A stretch of 64,000 nucleotides of DNA from Saccharicrinis sp050589685 (GCF_050589685.1 NZ_JBNGOS010000012.1:1-64000); one strand, 5' to 3'; counted from the stretch's first letter, positions 35,757 through 45,731 are shown. Notes: generated by a model from the letters alone, not told the origin. Translations and numbers: made by a program.

Positions 35757-36593
35757 ATGACAGAAATAGGTAAATATAATGTGTTGAAAGTGGTGAAGGA
35801 CCTGGACTTTGGCCTTTATTTAGATGCGGGTGAAGATTTGGGGGAAATTCTGTTGCCCCGCAGATATGTACCGGTTAACTGTACCGTGGATGACGAGTTG
35901 GAAGTGTTTATTTATCTGGATTCGGAAGACCGGTTGATAGCCACCACAGAAATGCCGGAAGCAACGGTTGGAGAGTTCGCTTTTTTGGAAGTAGTATCCG
36001 TGGGTAAAGTAGGAGCTTTTTTGGATTGGGGTTTGCCCAAGGATTTGTTGGTGCCGTTCCGTGAGCAAAAAATGGACATGGAGAAGGGCAAGAAATATGT
36101 TGTTTACGTTTATCTGGATGATGAAAGCCGCAGAATAGCCGCATCGTCTAAAATCGAGAAGTTTCTGGATAACCTGCCGCCGGAATTTGAGGAAGGACAG
36201 GAAGTGGACTTGATTGTTTATCATCAGTCGGAACTGGGATTTAAAGCGATTGTTAACGGTACACATACAGGAATACTTTATGACAATGAGGTTTATCGTA
36301 ACTTAAGGCGTGGCGATAAAGTTAAAGGCTACATTAAAAAAGTAAGGGAAGACGATAAAATTGATCTGGTTCTTGAAAAACCGGGATATGGAAAAGTGGA
36401 AGGCATTGCCCAGTCGTTGTTGAATAGACTGGAAAAGGCCAATGGATTTATAGATATGACCGATAAAAGTTCGGCAGATGAGATTAACCGCCGTTTGGGA
36501 ATAAGCAAAAAGAACTTTAAAAAAGCTGTCGGCTCACTCTATAAGCAAAAAATCATCGATATTGAACAAGGCGGAATCAGGCTTTTGAAATAG
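35757..36593 (+). CDS. CvfB-like S1 RNA-binding protein
   Basis: The 278-residue product matches the CvfB/YitL family: about three S1/OB-type barrels (about 1-65, 68-135 and 145-215; for example GKVGAFLDWGLPKDLLVPF and KAIVNGTHTGILYDNEV) and a C-terminal winged helix (about 222-278, ADEINRRLGISKKNFKKAVGSLYKQKII). CvfB of Staphylococcus binds RNA and influences virulence gene expression; the role in Bacteroidota is not known to me. The protein is cytoplasmic. Its own promoter is clear at 35706-35735. Confidence 0.88.
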   Translation: MTEIGKYNVLKVVKDLDFGLYLDAGEDLGEILLPRRYVPVNCTVDDELEVFIYLDSEDRLIATTEMPEATVGEFAFLEVVSVGKVGAFLDWGLPKDLLVPFREQKMDMEKGKKYVVYVYLDDESRRIAASSKIEKFLDNLPPEFEEGQEVDLIVYHQSELGFKAIVNGTHTGILYDNEVYRNLRRGDKVKGYIKKVREDDKIDLVLEKPGYGKVEGIAQSLLNRLEKANGFIDMTDKSSADEINRRLGISKKNFKKAVGSLYKQKIIDIEQGGIRLLK

Positions 36594-36598
36594 TACTA

Positions 36599-36862
36599 CA
36601 ATGGAAAATAAAATTTGTCAATGGCAACTTTAATACCTCTAGTCTGAAAATTAAGATTACTTTACCCAGACTTTCCAAAGCTGTTGACGAAGGGTTTAGT
36701 GATATCAGAATATTTTCGGATAAGCCGACTTATTTAAATTTTGAAGCATGAGGAGGTGGAGAAACGTATGTTAGCCCTGCCATTAAAACTCCTAATAAGG
36801 TAGAGCTATTAATTTATGGAAGTGTGAATATTGGGGTAGGTAATTCAAACAATGGATTGAGT
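36599..36862 (+). pseudogene. Relic of an unrecognised coding sequence with in-frame stop
   Basis: In one frame from about 36599 the sequence reads like normal protein (QWKIKFVNGNFNTSS... then LPRLSKAVDEGFSDIRIFSD...), reaches a TGA at 36749-36751, and then continues in the same frame as protein-like sequence (GGGETYVSPAIKTPNKVELL...GVGNSNNGLS) up to TAA at 36863. No start codon fits, so the 5' part is lost. The stop could be a point mutation. I do not recognise the family. The alternative is chance coding-like sequence in a 313-base spacer, but the amino-acid mix on both sides of the stop is unusually protein-like for AT-rich spacer DNA. Confidence 0.4.
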
Positions 36863-36906
36863 TAACCGCAGTAGATATTATTTATCCTATAATCGGAACT
36901 ACACAT

Positions 36907-37719
36907 ATGCTATCGAAAAATAAAATGGAAAAACCAATTAAGAAAGGAATTTTATTGGTGTCCTTCGGATCGTCGGTCCCTTCTTCAAAGGTGGCATTGG
37001 AGAATATGCATCGTGAGGTGAAAAAATCTTTTCCCGGCACAAAAATCCAATGGGCTTATACCTCTGCCTTCATCAGAAAAAAGTTGCGGGAACAAGGAGA
37101 AGCTATTGATTCTCCGGTTGTGGCATTGTCGAAAATGGCAGATGACGGTTATACCCATATTGCGGTTCAATCAATGCATACTATCCCTGGTTTGGAGTAT
37201 GATTATTTATTACAGACAGTAAAAGGTATCACGGAAATTCCCAAAGGTCCTGTGAAAGTGAAAGTGGGACGGCCACTCTTATACTCCCATCAGGATATTG
37301 AGTTGGCCGTAGATGCCATGATCGCTAATTTTCCGGAAAGGGAGCTGAATGAAGGTGTGGTTCTTATGGGACATGGCACTCCTCACTTTTCCAATGTTTT
37401 TTATCCAGCACTCAATTATTACTTTGCCGAAAAAACCGATGGTGTATTTTTAGCAACAGTTGAAGGATTCCCAACGATACAGGATATAATTGTAAAGCTT
37501 AAACGAAACAAAATCGACAAAGTATTTTTAATGCCTTTTGTGAGTGTGGCCGGAGGTCATGTAAAAAACGATATGTGTGGAGATGATCAAGGCAGTTGGT
37601 ATCATTTATTAACTTCTGCCGGGGTTAAGGTGGAATGTATCTTAAAAGGAACGGGTGAAATAAATGAAGTGGTTTCTATCTGGGTACAACACCTAAAGGA
37701 TGCCTTTTATAGTCTCTGA
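36907..37719 (+). CDS. cbiK: Sirohydrochlorin cobaltochelatase, CbiK type
   Basis: CbiK inserts a divalent metal (cobalt for B12, or iron towards sirohaem) into sirohydrochlorin. The 270-residue product has GILLVSFGSSVPSSK at the start, LMGHGTPH with His156, ATVEGFPT with Glu186 and SVAGGHVKNDM with His218, which correspond to the metal-binding His/Glu/His of Salmonella CbiK. The ATG at 36925 is an alternative that trims six residues. No cobalamin riboswitch was recognised upstream. An ABC transporter pair of the FetAB type follows. No other corrinoid gene is nearby. Confidence 0.9.
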   Translation: MLSKNKMEKPIKKGILLVSFGSSVPSSKVALENMHREVKKSFPGTKIQWAYTSAFIRKKLREQGEAIDSPVVALSKMADDGYTHIAVQSMHTIPGLEYDYLLQTVKGITEIPKGPVKVKVGRPLLYSHQDIELAVDAMIANFPERELNEGVVLMGHGTPHFSNVFYPALNYYFAEKTDGVFLATVEGFPTIQDIIVKLKRNKIDKVFLMPFVSVAGGHVKNDMCGDDQGSWYHLLTSAGVKVECILKGTGEINEVVSIWVQHLKDAFYSL

Positions 37720-37845
37720 CGTGGGATGCTTTTTTCATTACAAAAACAATACTCTCGCTATTTTTTCTAAATTGCACTGCAAAGAATTAATCTTCATGTT
37801 CATAAGTTAAGCATTCTTTATGAGCATCTATCTCAATACCTGATT

Positions 37846-38439
37846 ATGATTGAATGTAAAAACATATCCCTCTCGTTCGATAAACTGGAAGTATTCAAGA
37901 GGTTCAATTTAAAAATTGAGAGAGGGGAATCGGTATGTATTTCAGGAGAGTCTGGCAAAGGAAAATCGACGTTGTTGAAATTGTTGCAAGGTTTTGAGTT
38001 GGTAAATGAAGGAACTGTTATCGTTGCAGGAGACGAACTAAATGAGAAGTCAGTCGGGCAGATTAGAAATAAGATTGTCTGGGTTCCGCAAAATATCAAT
38101 TTACCCGTTAAAAATGGGAATGAATTGATGGGGCTATTGCAGATAGGGGACCAAAAAGAAAAGGTATTAACCTTTTTAAAACAGCTTGGTGTCGACGCAA
38201 GGAATTTGGGGAAAGATTTTTCAGACGTCAGTGGAGGGCAAAAACAGCGTATCATCATTGCTATTTGCCTATGTTTAAATAAAGAAATAATATTTTTGGA
38301 TGAACCCACATCATCGTTAGACGAGCATTCTGTTCGGCTGTTGGTGAGCACAGTGAAGTCGTTGAAGGGGAAAACTATTGTTTCGGCATCGCACAATAAA
38401 ATCTGGTTGCAAAGCGTAGACCGGGTAATTGAATTGTAG
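37846..38439 (+). CDS. ABC transporter ATPase, FetA-like
   Basis: The 197-residue product is a compact ABC ATPase: Walker A GESGKGKST (about 34-42), Q-loop VPQN, signature SGGQKQR (about 128-134), Walker B IIFLDEPTSSLD and H-loop SASHN. The short length fits FetA (YbbL). FetAB of E. coli exports iron and helps against oxidative stress. The permease gene follows 6 bases later, so the two form an operon. Confidence 0.85.
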   Translation: MIECKNISLSFDKLEVFKRFNLKIERGESVCISGESGKGKSTLLKLLQGFELVNEGTVIVAGDELNEKSVGQIRNKIVWVPQNINLPVKNGNELMGLLQIGDQKEKVLTFLKQLGVDARNLGKDFSDVSGGQKQRIIIAICLCLNKEIIFLDEPTSSLDEHSVRLLVSTVKSLKGKTIVSASHNKIWLQSVDRVIEL

Positions 38440-38445
38440 GCTTTT

Positions 38446-39234
38446 ATGGGAAAAACCATCGACATACAATTGTTTGATCTTAGCCTGGCGTTTTTGGTAA
38501 TGATCATACCTGTTTCATTGTTTCTGTATCACAGGGTTAAAATAGTGAAAAGCGTTTTTATAGCTTTGTTGCGAATGATTGTGCAATTAAGCATGATTGC
38601 TTTGTATTTGGACCAACTCTTTGAACTGAACAATGCCTATGTAAATACTGGTTGGGTTTTTATAATGATTCTTGTAGGTGTTTCTACAGCTATTACCCGA
38701 GTGGGGCTGAATTGGAAATACTTTATTGTCCCCTTGTTTTTCTCGGCTTTGACATCAGTACTGGTTATTGACAGTTTCTTTCTGGGAATGGTAATAAAAC
38801 CCAATTATTTTTTCGATGCCCGTTATTTTGTGCCAATCACAGGCATGGTGTTAGGAAGTTCGTTGAATCATAATATTGTAGGCTTAACTGCCTATTTTAA
38901 AGGCCTTACGGAGAAAAAAGAACTATTTTTTTTCCTCTTGACCAATACCGGAGAAAATAAACTGGCCTTGCGACCATTTATTACTGAAGCAGTAAAAAGG
39001 GGGTTGAACCCGATGATAGCCAATATGACGGTTATTGGCCTAATCTCTCTTCCGGGAATGATGACAGGACAACTGTTGGGAGGTAGCGATCCTGTGGTAG
39101 CAGTTAAATATCAAATAATGATTATGTTGGCCATTTTTACCGGAAGTACCATGAATCTTTTCCTGAGTATTTTGTTTTCCAATCGGTTTATCTTTGATAA
39201 GTTTAATAGATTGAAGAAAGAAGTTTTAAAATAA
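38446..39234 (+). CDS. FetB-like ABC transporter permease (UPF0014)
   Basis: The 262-residue membrane protein has six to seven helices and the UPF0014 motifs: RMIVQLSMIALYLDQLFE near 42-60, YFVPITGMVLGSSLNH near 129-144, and NPMIANMTVIGLISLPGMMTGQLLGGSDPVVAVKYQI near 183-220. This is the YbbM/FetB permease fold. With the preceding ATPase it forms a probable metal exporter, most likely iron by analogy. It ends before a spacer with no recognised terminator. Confidence 0.88.
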   Translation: MGKTIDIQLFDLSLAFLVMIIPVSLFLYHRVKIVKSVFIALLRMIVQLSMIALYLDQLFELNNAYVNTGWVFIMILVGVSTAITRVGLNWKYFIVPLFFSALTSVLVIDSFFLGMVIKPNYFFDARYFVPITGMVLGSSLNHNIVGLTAYFKGLTEKKELFFFLLTNTGENKLALRPFITEAVKRGLNPMIANMTVIGLISLPGMMTGQLLGGSDPVVAVKYQIMIMLAIFTGSTMNLFLSILFSNRFIFDKFNRLKKEVLK

Positions 39235-39454
39235 TAACTCGAATCGATGTTTAAAACCTAAATTATCATTAGTGTAATGTGCATATCTCCATAAAAAGAT
39301 TATTTTTGCTTGTTTAATTATACAATCCATAACAGGATTTATCATTTCTTACGTTGAAAACATTAAAAAACCCTGATAATCAATGTAATATATTTTTATA
39401 TTCCTTTTTGCCATTTTGTTTGTTCTGGCCTTGCCGGTTATGTACCATACTAAC

Positions 39455-40225
39455 ATGAAGCGTTTAAAGGGAAAAATTATTTGGTTGCCTTTGTTGTTGA
39501 TTTTGGCAGTATCGTGTATACCGCAAAAAGAATTGCTATATCTGCAGGAAAAAGAATCAATTGTTGAGTACGAGGCAGTTACTGAAATTACAGGAAAGTA
39601 CACGCTACAGCCGAATGATTATTTGTTTATCCAGGTATCAACCTTCGACCCTAAGCTTTCGGAGTTTTTCAATACGACACAGGGAACCGGTGTAAATCAG
39701 TCAACACAAAACAACCTTTTTATGTACATGGTGGACGACGACATGAATATCGATTTCCCTTATGCCGGAAAAATAAACCTGAAAGGGTGTAACCTGGAGC
39801 TTGCCAAGGAAAAAATCAAAGCGGACTTAAAACCCTATTTGAAGGAATTCAATTTAATTGTGCGTTTGGGAAGTAATTCTTTTACTATATTGGGTGAGGT
39901 CTCGAGTCCGGGACAACACAAAATGAGCAAGGATCAAATCACAATTTATGAGGCAATTGGTATCGCAGGTGATTTGACAGCTTACGGTAAAAAGAAGGAT
40001 GTGAAAATTGTTAGGCCACAAGCGGATGGAACCTACAAAACATTCATGGTAGATATTACAGACCATAAGATTATCGGTTCCGATATGTATTTTATATATC
40101 CCAATGATTTAATTTATGTTCGACCCATAAGAGCCAAGCAATTGGGTATTGGAGAATCTTTTAGCTTGGGTATTTTTTCTTCGTTATTAGCTTTGGCTTT
40201 AACTATTGTAACTTTAACAAGATAG
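39455..40225 (+). CDS. Polysaccharide export lipoprotein, Wza-like
   Basis: The product forms the outer-membrane part of a capsule or exopolysaccharide export channel. With the ATG at 39455 (256 residues) it starts with a lipoprotein signal whose Cys is residue 21 (LILAVSCIPQ). A poly-export domain (YTLQPNDYLFIQVSTFD, about 46-62) and an SLBB-type domain (ILGEVSSPGQHKM, about 142-154) follow, and a hydrophobic helix ends the chain (LGIFSSLLALALTIVTL), as in E. coli Wza. A TTG-started frame from 39416 was discarded. The co-polymerase/kinase gene comes 22 bases later. Confidence 0.9.
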   Translation: MKRLKGKIIWLPLLLILAVSCIPQKELLYLQEKESIVEYEAVTEITGKYTLQPNDYLFIQVSTFDPKLSEFFNTTQGTGVNQSTQNNLFMYMVDDDMNIDFPYAGKINLKGCNLELAKEKIKADLKPYLKEFNLIVRLGSNSFTILGEVSSPGQHKMSKDQITIYEAIGIAGDLTAYGKKKDVKIVRPQADGTYKTFMVDITDHKIIGSDMYFIYPNDLIYVRPIRAKQLGIGESFSLGIFSSLLALALTIVTLTR

Positions 40226-40247
40226 TCGGTAAAGTATTATTTATTGT

Positions 40248-42653
40248 ATGCAAAATTCACCAAACAACACCACTACCGATTCAGGATTAAATATAAACCT
40301 CGATTACAAAAAACTAATAAGGGATATACTTCTGTATTGGTGGCTGTTTGCAATAACACTACCAATCGCTTTGGGGGGCGTGTATCTCAAGCATCGCTGG
40401 GTTACCGAGATATACAGTGCTTCCATGCGGATATTGATGGAAGAGCGGGGCAATGACATGCCCCAGACGGATATGATGGAAGGTTTCGGTTTAACGCCTG
40501 GAATGAGAAATCTGGATAATCAATTGGCTGTATTAACTTCGTGGGACATGGTAAGCAATGCCATCAACTCCCTTAATTTTAATGTAAGTTATTTTGTAAA
40601 AGGTAACTTTAAAACTACCGAAATATATCCGGCATATGATTATTGGGTGGAGTTTGATACATTGCATCCCCAACTATTGAATACTGCGTTTTATATTGAA
40701 AAGATTGATGCCAATACATTTGAGTTAAAATATTCAACAGAGGGACAAGCCACCTATAATTACAGTAATGGTAACATGAGTTCCGTACCCGGTACATTGC
40801 AGGTATCGGAGCGGTATCGAATTGGCGAATGGATTAGTAAGGATTATTTTCGCTTTAGGATAATGAGTGGCCGATTTTCTTTGTCTTCGGAAAACCAATA
40901 TTATTTTCAGTTTAATCATCCGGGAGCCTTAACGGGCCAATATTCCCGGTTGTTAAGAGCAGAAAAAAATGGTGAGTCTTCTATCGTTCGAATCTCTGTT
41001 ACAGGAGCCAACAAAGGCAAGAACATAAAGTTTCTTAATACTTTGGCCGATGTGTTTATTGCATCAAATCTTCAAAAAAAGAATCAGATAGCTACCAATA
41101 CCATCAAGTTTATCGAGTCGCAGCTGATCAATATCAAGGATTCGTTAAGCGATACAGGTAAGGAGCTGAGTAGTTTTAGGACTTTTAACAGGATTCAAAG
41201 CATCGATTCTAAAACGGAATATTTGTTTACCCAATTACAGGAGTCGGAACAAAAACTTGCAGAGCTGTACATTATGCAAAACTATTACGACTACCTTATT
41301 AACTATTTTGCTAACAGTGAAATAGATAACGAGATTATAGCGCCGGCCATTTATAAGGTTGACAATCAGTTGTTGACTTCCCAAATTCAAAAAATAATTG
41401 ATTTAAATGCTGAGCGTTTGGCCGTGGGAATCCCTTTGGGAGAAACCAATATTAATCCTTATTCGGAGCAAAAGGAAATGGAGTTGAAGCTGGCAAAGGA
41501 AGTGTTGATTAAATCTATCGAGAACCAAAAAGGAAATTTATCCGATCAAATAAGTAGAATTAAGGAAGAAAAAGACAAGTTTGAAGCTGATTTATATGGT
41601 TTGCCCGAAACAGAACGAAAGCTGCTGGGGATAGAACGTAAGTTCGACTTGAACAACGAGGTCTTCACCTTTTTGTTACGGAAAAGATCCGAAGCACAAA
41701 TCCAAAAGGCATCCAATACGCCCGATCATCAAGTTTTAGAAGCTGCCAGGAGTGGGGGGCAAGTAACGCCAAGTTTGCAAAGTAATTTGCAAAAAGCCGG
41801 GATGATTGGGCTTCTAATACCTTTACTCATTTTGGTTGTCAGGCAGTTGCTAAACAATAAAATTACCGGCGTAGATGATGTCGAGAAGATTACCTCGATT
41901 CCTATTATTGGCCAGGTAATCCATAGTAGTAAAAAGGAGGTGAACGTGGTAAGTACGCACCCAAAATCTGTTGTTACGGAAACCTTCCGTAGGGTTCGGA
42001 CCAGGCTGGAATTTTTGGTGGGCGATAAAAAAGCACCGATTCTTACGGTAACATCCTCTATGCCAGGTGAAGGGAAAACTTTCTGCTCCTTGAATTTGGC
42101 TTCCGTATTTGCTTTGTCGGGAAAAAAGACCGTTATCATCGGTTTTGACATGAGAAAACCGGGATTGAACAAAGTTTTAGGTTTGAATGATTACGGAGGG
42201 GTGTCCAATTACCTGATTGGAAAGGCTGAACTGAAAGATATTATTTTGCCGGACCCATCCGGGTTGGAAAATTTATATATTATTCCTTCCGGCGTGATTC
42301 CTCCGAATCCGTCAGAATTGATTAACTCTGATAAAACCAGTGAATTGTTCGCCGTGTTACGTCAGCAGTTTGATATTATTATACTCGATTCACCACCCAT
42401 GGGGGTGGTTGCAGATCCATATATTTTAGCGCGACATTCGGATGCTTTAATATTTTTGGTCCGTCATAACCATACTATCCGCCAGGTATTCGCACATACG
42501 GTATCTAATTTAAAAGCAGAAGGCATCACAACCAATGTGGGCATTTTGCTGAACGACCTGAATGTTAAACAGGGGGGGTATGGTTCGAATTATGGTTATG
42601 GTTATGGCTACGGTTATGGCTACGGATACGGGCATGGATATTACGAGGAATAG
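40248..42653 (+). CDS. Exopolysaccharide co-polymerase/tyrosine autokinase, Wzc-like
   Basis: The 801-residue product combines a Wzz-type chain-length regulator (about 15-540, membrane helices near 28-46 and 510-528, long coiled region between) with a BY-kinase domain: Walker A SMPGEGKT (about 603-610), Walker A' FDMRKPG (about 631) and Walker B ILDSPP (about 713). The C-terminus is a Gly-Tyr repeat ending GHGYYEE, the tyrosine cluster that such kinases autophosphorylate to control polymer length. It acts with the preceding Wza-like lipoprotein. A second, related kinase is cut by the right window edge. Confidence 0.93.
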   Translation: MQNSPNNTTTDSGLNINLDYKKLIRDILLYWWLFAITLPIALGGVYLKHRWVTEIYSASMRILMEERGNDMPQTDMMEGFGLTPGMRNLDNQLAVLTSWDMVSNAINSLNFNVSYFVKGNFKTTEIYPAYDYWVEFDTLHPQLLNTAFYIEKIDANTFELKYSTEGQATYNYSNGNMSSVPGTLQVSERYRIGEWISKDYFRFRIMSGRFSLSSENQYYFQFNHPGALTGQYSRLLRAEKNGESSIVRISVTGANKGKNIKFLNTLADVFIASNLQKKNQIATNTIKFIESQLINIKDSLSDTGKELSSFRTFNRIQSIDSKTEYLFTQLQESEQKLAELYIMQNYYDYLINYFANSEIDNEIIAPAIYKVDNQLLTSQIQKIIDLNAERLAVGIPLGETNINPYSEQKEMELKLAKEVLIKSIENQKGNLSDQISRIKEEKDKFEADLYGLPETERKLLGIERKFDLNNEVFTFLLRKRSEAQIQKASNTPDHQVLEAARSGGQVTPSLQSNLQKAGMIGLLIPLLILVVRQLLNNKITGVDDVEKITSIPIIGQVIHSSKKEVNVVSTHPKSVVTETFRRVRTRLEFLVGDKKAPILTVTSSMPGEGKTFCSLNLASVFALSGKKTVIIGFDMRKPGLNKVLGLNDYGGVSNYLIGKAELKDIILPDPSGLENLYIIPSGVIPPNPSELINSDKTSELFAVLRQQFDIIILDSPPMGVVADPYILARHSDALIFLVRHNHTIRQVFAHTVSNLKAEGITTNVGILLNDLNVKQGGYGSNYGYGYGYGYGYGYGHGYYEE

Positions 42654-42659
42654 GTTGTA

Positions 42660-45600
42660 TTACCTATTCCAACTTTCTTCTATGTGACTTCCTGTTTCTT
42701 GATCCTGTGATATGTTTAGGTAGGTGGGAATTTCCTGTTGCATTTCTTCAACGTGGGATATCACCCCAACAATACGATTCTCTTTTCTCAAATTCTTAAG
42801 CGTACCAAATACTATGTTTAACGATTCCTTGTCCAATGAACCAAATCCTTCGTCTAAGAAGAAGAAGTTGCGTTCCGTTTCGGTAAGTCTTTGGATATTA
42901 TCGGCCAAAGCCAGCGCCAAAGCTAATGCTGCCTGAAAAGTTTGCCCACCTGATAGCGTCTTAACGCTGCGTAATTTACCTCCGTTCATATAATCGCGCA
43001 CCTCAAAATTATTGTCCTCACTCAACTCAAGGCTTAGGGTTTGACGGGTCATTTTGTAAAAACGTTCGTTGGCTGTCGCACACAAATTCTGGAGGTAAAC
43101 CGAAGAAACATAGTTGACAAATCCACTTTTGTAAAAAAGTTTTCGCAAGGTATCGATATCTGCGGCTCTTAGTTGCAGCTTGTTCAACTGTTCTTTTAAG
43201 TCCTTTTGCAAAATCAACTTCCGAGTAAGGTCAGTCAGTATCGATTGTGTTTTACCATGTTGGCGGTTGGCTTCTGTTAATTTCTCTTTTATGTCCTTGG
43301 CTTGAGCTATGGCCAGCATATGTTTTTCGGCTTCATATTTTTTTTCGCCCATTTCTTTTGTCAACTTCTGTATTTCAGAGTCGATGGACTGCATGCTGTG
43401 ATGATACGCTTCTATCTTATGCTTAGATGCTTCAATATCCAGGTCGAGTTTTAGCAAGGACAGAACATGATCAATGCTTTTGTAATCTGATTTTTCAACA
43501 TCCTTGTTGAGTTTTGTCTCGAGTAGGGAGTTTTGTTTTGATTCTGTTTCCAGGTGTTTTTGGTTAACGTCAATTTTGCCTTGCAGAATGGACATGGTAT
43601 TCTGGTTATCTTCAACCAATTTACGGGTTTTTTCATAATTGGTGTTAATCTCTGAGATTTTACTTTCCAGCTTTTGAGATCTTTCTATAATAATTTCACT
43701 CTGGTCGTCCCTGTGTTTTATGATGAGCTCGCCGGGCAATTGTCCTTCCAGTAACTCTTTAGAATTGATGTTCTTGTCCAGGTCGCGTTGAATCTCACTT
43801 AGGACTGTCTGATAGCGTTCCTTATTTTTTGTTTCCTTGGAAAGAGTATCTTTCAGCCGAATGAGTTTGGCTTCGCTTGTTTCAATTTGCTTTTTTACCT
43901 GCCGATACGTTTCAAAGGATTTATCCAGCTGCTGTTTGTCTTGATAAATTTTAATACTACCTTTTTGATGCGTTTCGCGTTCCTTTTTTAGACTGTTTAT
44001 TTTAATATCGATATTTTTAAGCTGGTTTTCCACGGTATTTATGCCGGCAATTTGTTTGTCAATAAATAAGTTCAGTTTTCGTGTTTGCTGGATAATTTTT
44101 TCCTGTTTATCGGTTTTGTTCTTTAGTTGATTAATTTGGTTGCTTATTTTGTTAGAATTCAGTGGTTTTGGGTGGTGTTCAGAGCCGCACAGCGGACATG
44201 CTTCCCCCGCGTTCAGTTCTTTTGCATATTTTTCCAGTCCTGATTGAATAAGTAAGTGCTCTTTTCGGTCATTCAACAGTTTGAGCTCTTTTTCTTCTTC
44301 TTTTAGTTTTTTGCTGAGTCCCTGAATCAAAAGTGGTTTGTTGTCAGGCGAAAAAGGAAGGGTTTGCTCGTTTAGTTTGTTTTGTATTTCTTCCTCCAAC
44401 CTATTGGTCTGCCCAATTAAGGTGTTTCGTTCTAACGTGGCGTCGTCAATGCGCCCGGCAATATTATTCTCTTTCAGGTGCCATTGTTGAGCCTGGTTGA
44501 TGATCTCGATGTCGGGCAGCTGCCTTTTTAACGAGGTTAGGGATGCTTGTTCTATTTTTTCTTCTTGCTCTAATTTGTGAATAGTATCAAGAACATGAGC
44601 CACTGTTTTTTCGCCATTTTTTAGTCTTTGGGTTCCTTCCTCCACTCCGGCATTCAATCTTTTAACCTCAACCAATTTTTTTAGGTTTTCGGCTTCCCTC
44701 TTTAACGCATCCAACCCATTAAATTCGTCACTTAACTGTGTAAAGATTGCTTGTAGTTTATGATGCTCGATTTGTTTTTCTTTTAAGGTTTGGGAATCCA
44801 AACTTAAGGCGTCTTTAAGGGCATGTAGTTTTTGCTTATGAAGGCTTAAGGTATCGATGGTATTTTTAAAATTTACCAGGCAGTATTCGTAGTCGGCTAG
44901 GTTTTTTTCAAGCTGACCAATGGTGTTTTTTTGTTGGTTCAGGGTTGCTTTTCTGTTTTGTAAATCCTCCAACAGTTCGGAGTTTTCTTTGAGTTTATCA
45001 AAGGCCAACACTGTTTGGTCTTTTTGTTTCTGAAGAGAAGAGAGTATGGTTATGTTTTTTTCAACTTGGGTAAGTTGTAACTTCAAATCGTCCAGCTGTT
45101 CTGTTGAAATAACCCCAATTTGTTCCAGTCTGCCCTCCAGGTTCTGCATATTGGCATTATTCTTCAATTCCAAATCCTTCACTTTGGGCGACAACTCGTA
45201 TTTCTGCAGGTTAAATAATTCCTTCATCATACGGGTTCGATCGGTGCTTTTAAGCTGCAAAAACTCCTGGAACTTACCTTGCGGGATAATAATGGTTCGT
45301 TTAAAGTTATCATAGCTTAAACCAATGTTGTTTTCAATTTCAGCTTCGTTAATTGGTATATATTCTTCGCCCTTCTTTTTATAAAAGGTGCGAGGCGATG
45401 ATTTTACATCGTGGTATTTTTTGCTGTTTCGCTTAGCGGTATATTGAATTCTGTATGCCTGGCTATCCTTACCTGCCAAAAAATCAAACTCAATAAATAG
45501 TAGGTTCGATTTTAGGTTCATCATATTGTAATTGCGGTTGTCGCCACTTAACAATAATCGGTCGGTTTTTCCATAGAGGGCAAAAGTAATGGCTTCAAGA

Positions 45601-45731
45601 ATGGATGATTTGCCACTGCCAACAGTGCCAAATATCCCAAAAAGATGATTGGAAGTAAGTTTGTTAAAGTCTATGGTTTGCCTTTTCTGGTAGGAATAAA
45701 GGCCTTCTAGGGTAAGAGTAATAGGGATCAT
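42660..45731 (-). CDS. sbcC: Exonuclease subunit SbcC
   Basis: SbcC is the Rad50-like ATPase of the SbcCD nuclease, which opens DNA hairpins and processes broken ends. The 1023-residue product has Walker A GTVGSGKSS (about 35-43), two long coiled-coil arms, a central zinc hook with CPLC (about 510), and C-terminal signature TLSGGQTFQAALALALA and Walker B FFLDEGFGSLD. Its start overlaps the stop of sbcD by 4 bases (ATGA), the usual coupling. It converges on the Wzc-like gene with only 6 bases between, without a terminator. Confidence 0.95.
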   Translation of the reverse strand: MIPITLTLEGLYSYQKRQTIDFNKLTSNHLFGIFGTVGSGKSSILEAITFALYGKTDRLLLSGDNRNYNMMNLKSNLLFIEFDFLAGKDSQAYRIQYTAKRNSKKYHDVKSSPRTFYKKKGEEYIPINEAEIENNIGLSYDNFKRTIIIPQGKFQEFLQLKSTDRTRMMKELFNLQKYELSPKVKDLELKNNANMQNLEGRLEQIGVISTEQLDDLKLQLTQVEKNITILSSLQKQKDQTVLAFDKLKENSELLEDLQNRKATLNQQKNTIGQLEKNLADYEYCLVNFKNTIDTLSLHKQKLHALKDALSLDSQTLKEKQIEHHKLQAIFTQLSDEFNGLDALKREAENLKKLVEVKRLNAGVEEGTQRLKNGEKTVAHVLDTIHKLEQEEKIEQASLTSLKRQLPDIEIINQAQQWHLKENNIAGRIDDATLERNTLIGQTNRLEEEIQNKLNEQTLPFSPDNKPLLIQGLSKKLKEEEKELKLLNDRKEHLLIQSGLEKYAKELNAGEACPLCGSEHHPKPLNSNKISNQINQLKNKTDKQEKIIQQTRKLNLFIDKQIAGINTVENQLKNIDIKINSLKKERETHQKGSIKIYQDKQQLDKSFETYRQVKKQIETSEAKLIRLKDTLSKETKNKERYQTVLSEIQRDLDKNINSKELLEGQLPGELIIKHRDDQSEIIIERSQKLESKISEINTNYEKTRKLVEDNQNTMSILQGKIDVNQKHLETESKQNSLLETKLNKDVEKSDYKSIDHVLSLLKLDLDIEASKHKIEAYHHSMQSIDSEIQKLTKEMGEKKYEAEKHMLAIAQAKDIKEKLTEANRQHGKTQSILTDLTRKLILQKDLKEQLNKLQLRAADIDTLRKLFYKSGFVNYVSSVYLQNLCATANERFYKMTRQTLSLELSEDNNFEVRDYMNGGKLRSVKTLSGGQTFQAALALALALADNIQRLTETERNFFFLDEGFGSLDKESLNIVFGTLKNLRKENRIVGVISHVEEMQQEIPTYLNISQDQETGSHIEESWNR

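Noticed and set aside
36863..36906. Cobalamin riboswitch before cbiK
   Set aside because: The gap is too short and the preceding 300 bases read as a gene relic; no B12-box-like sequence was seen.
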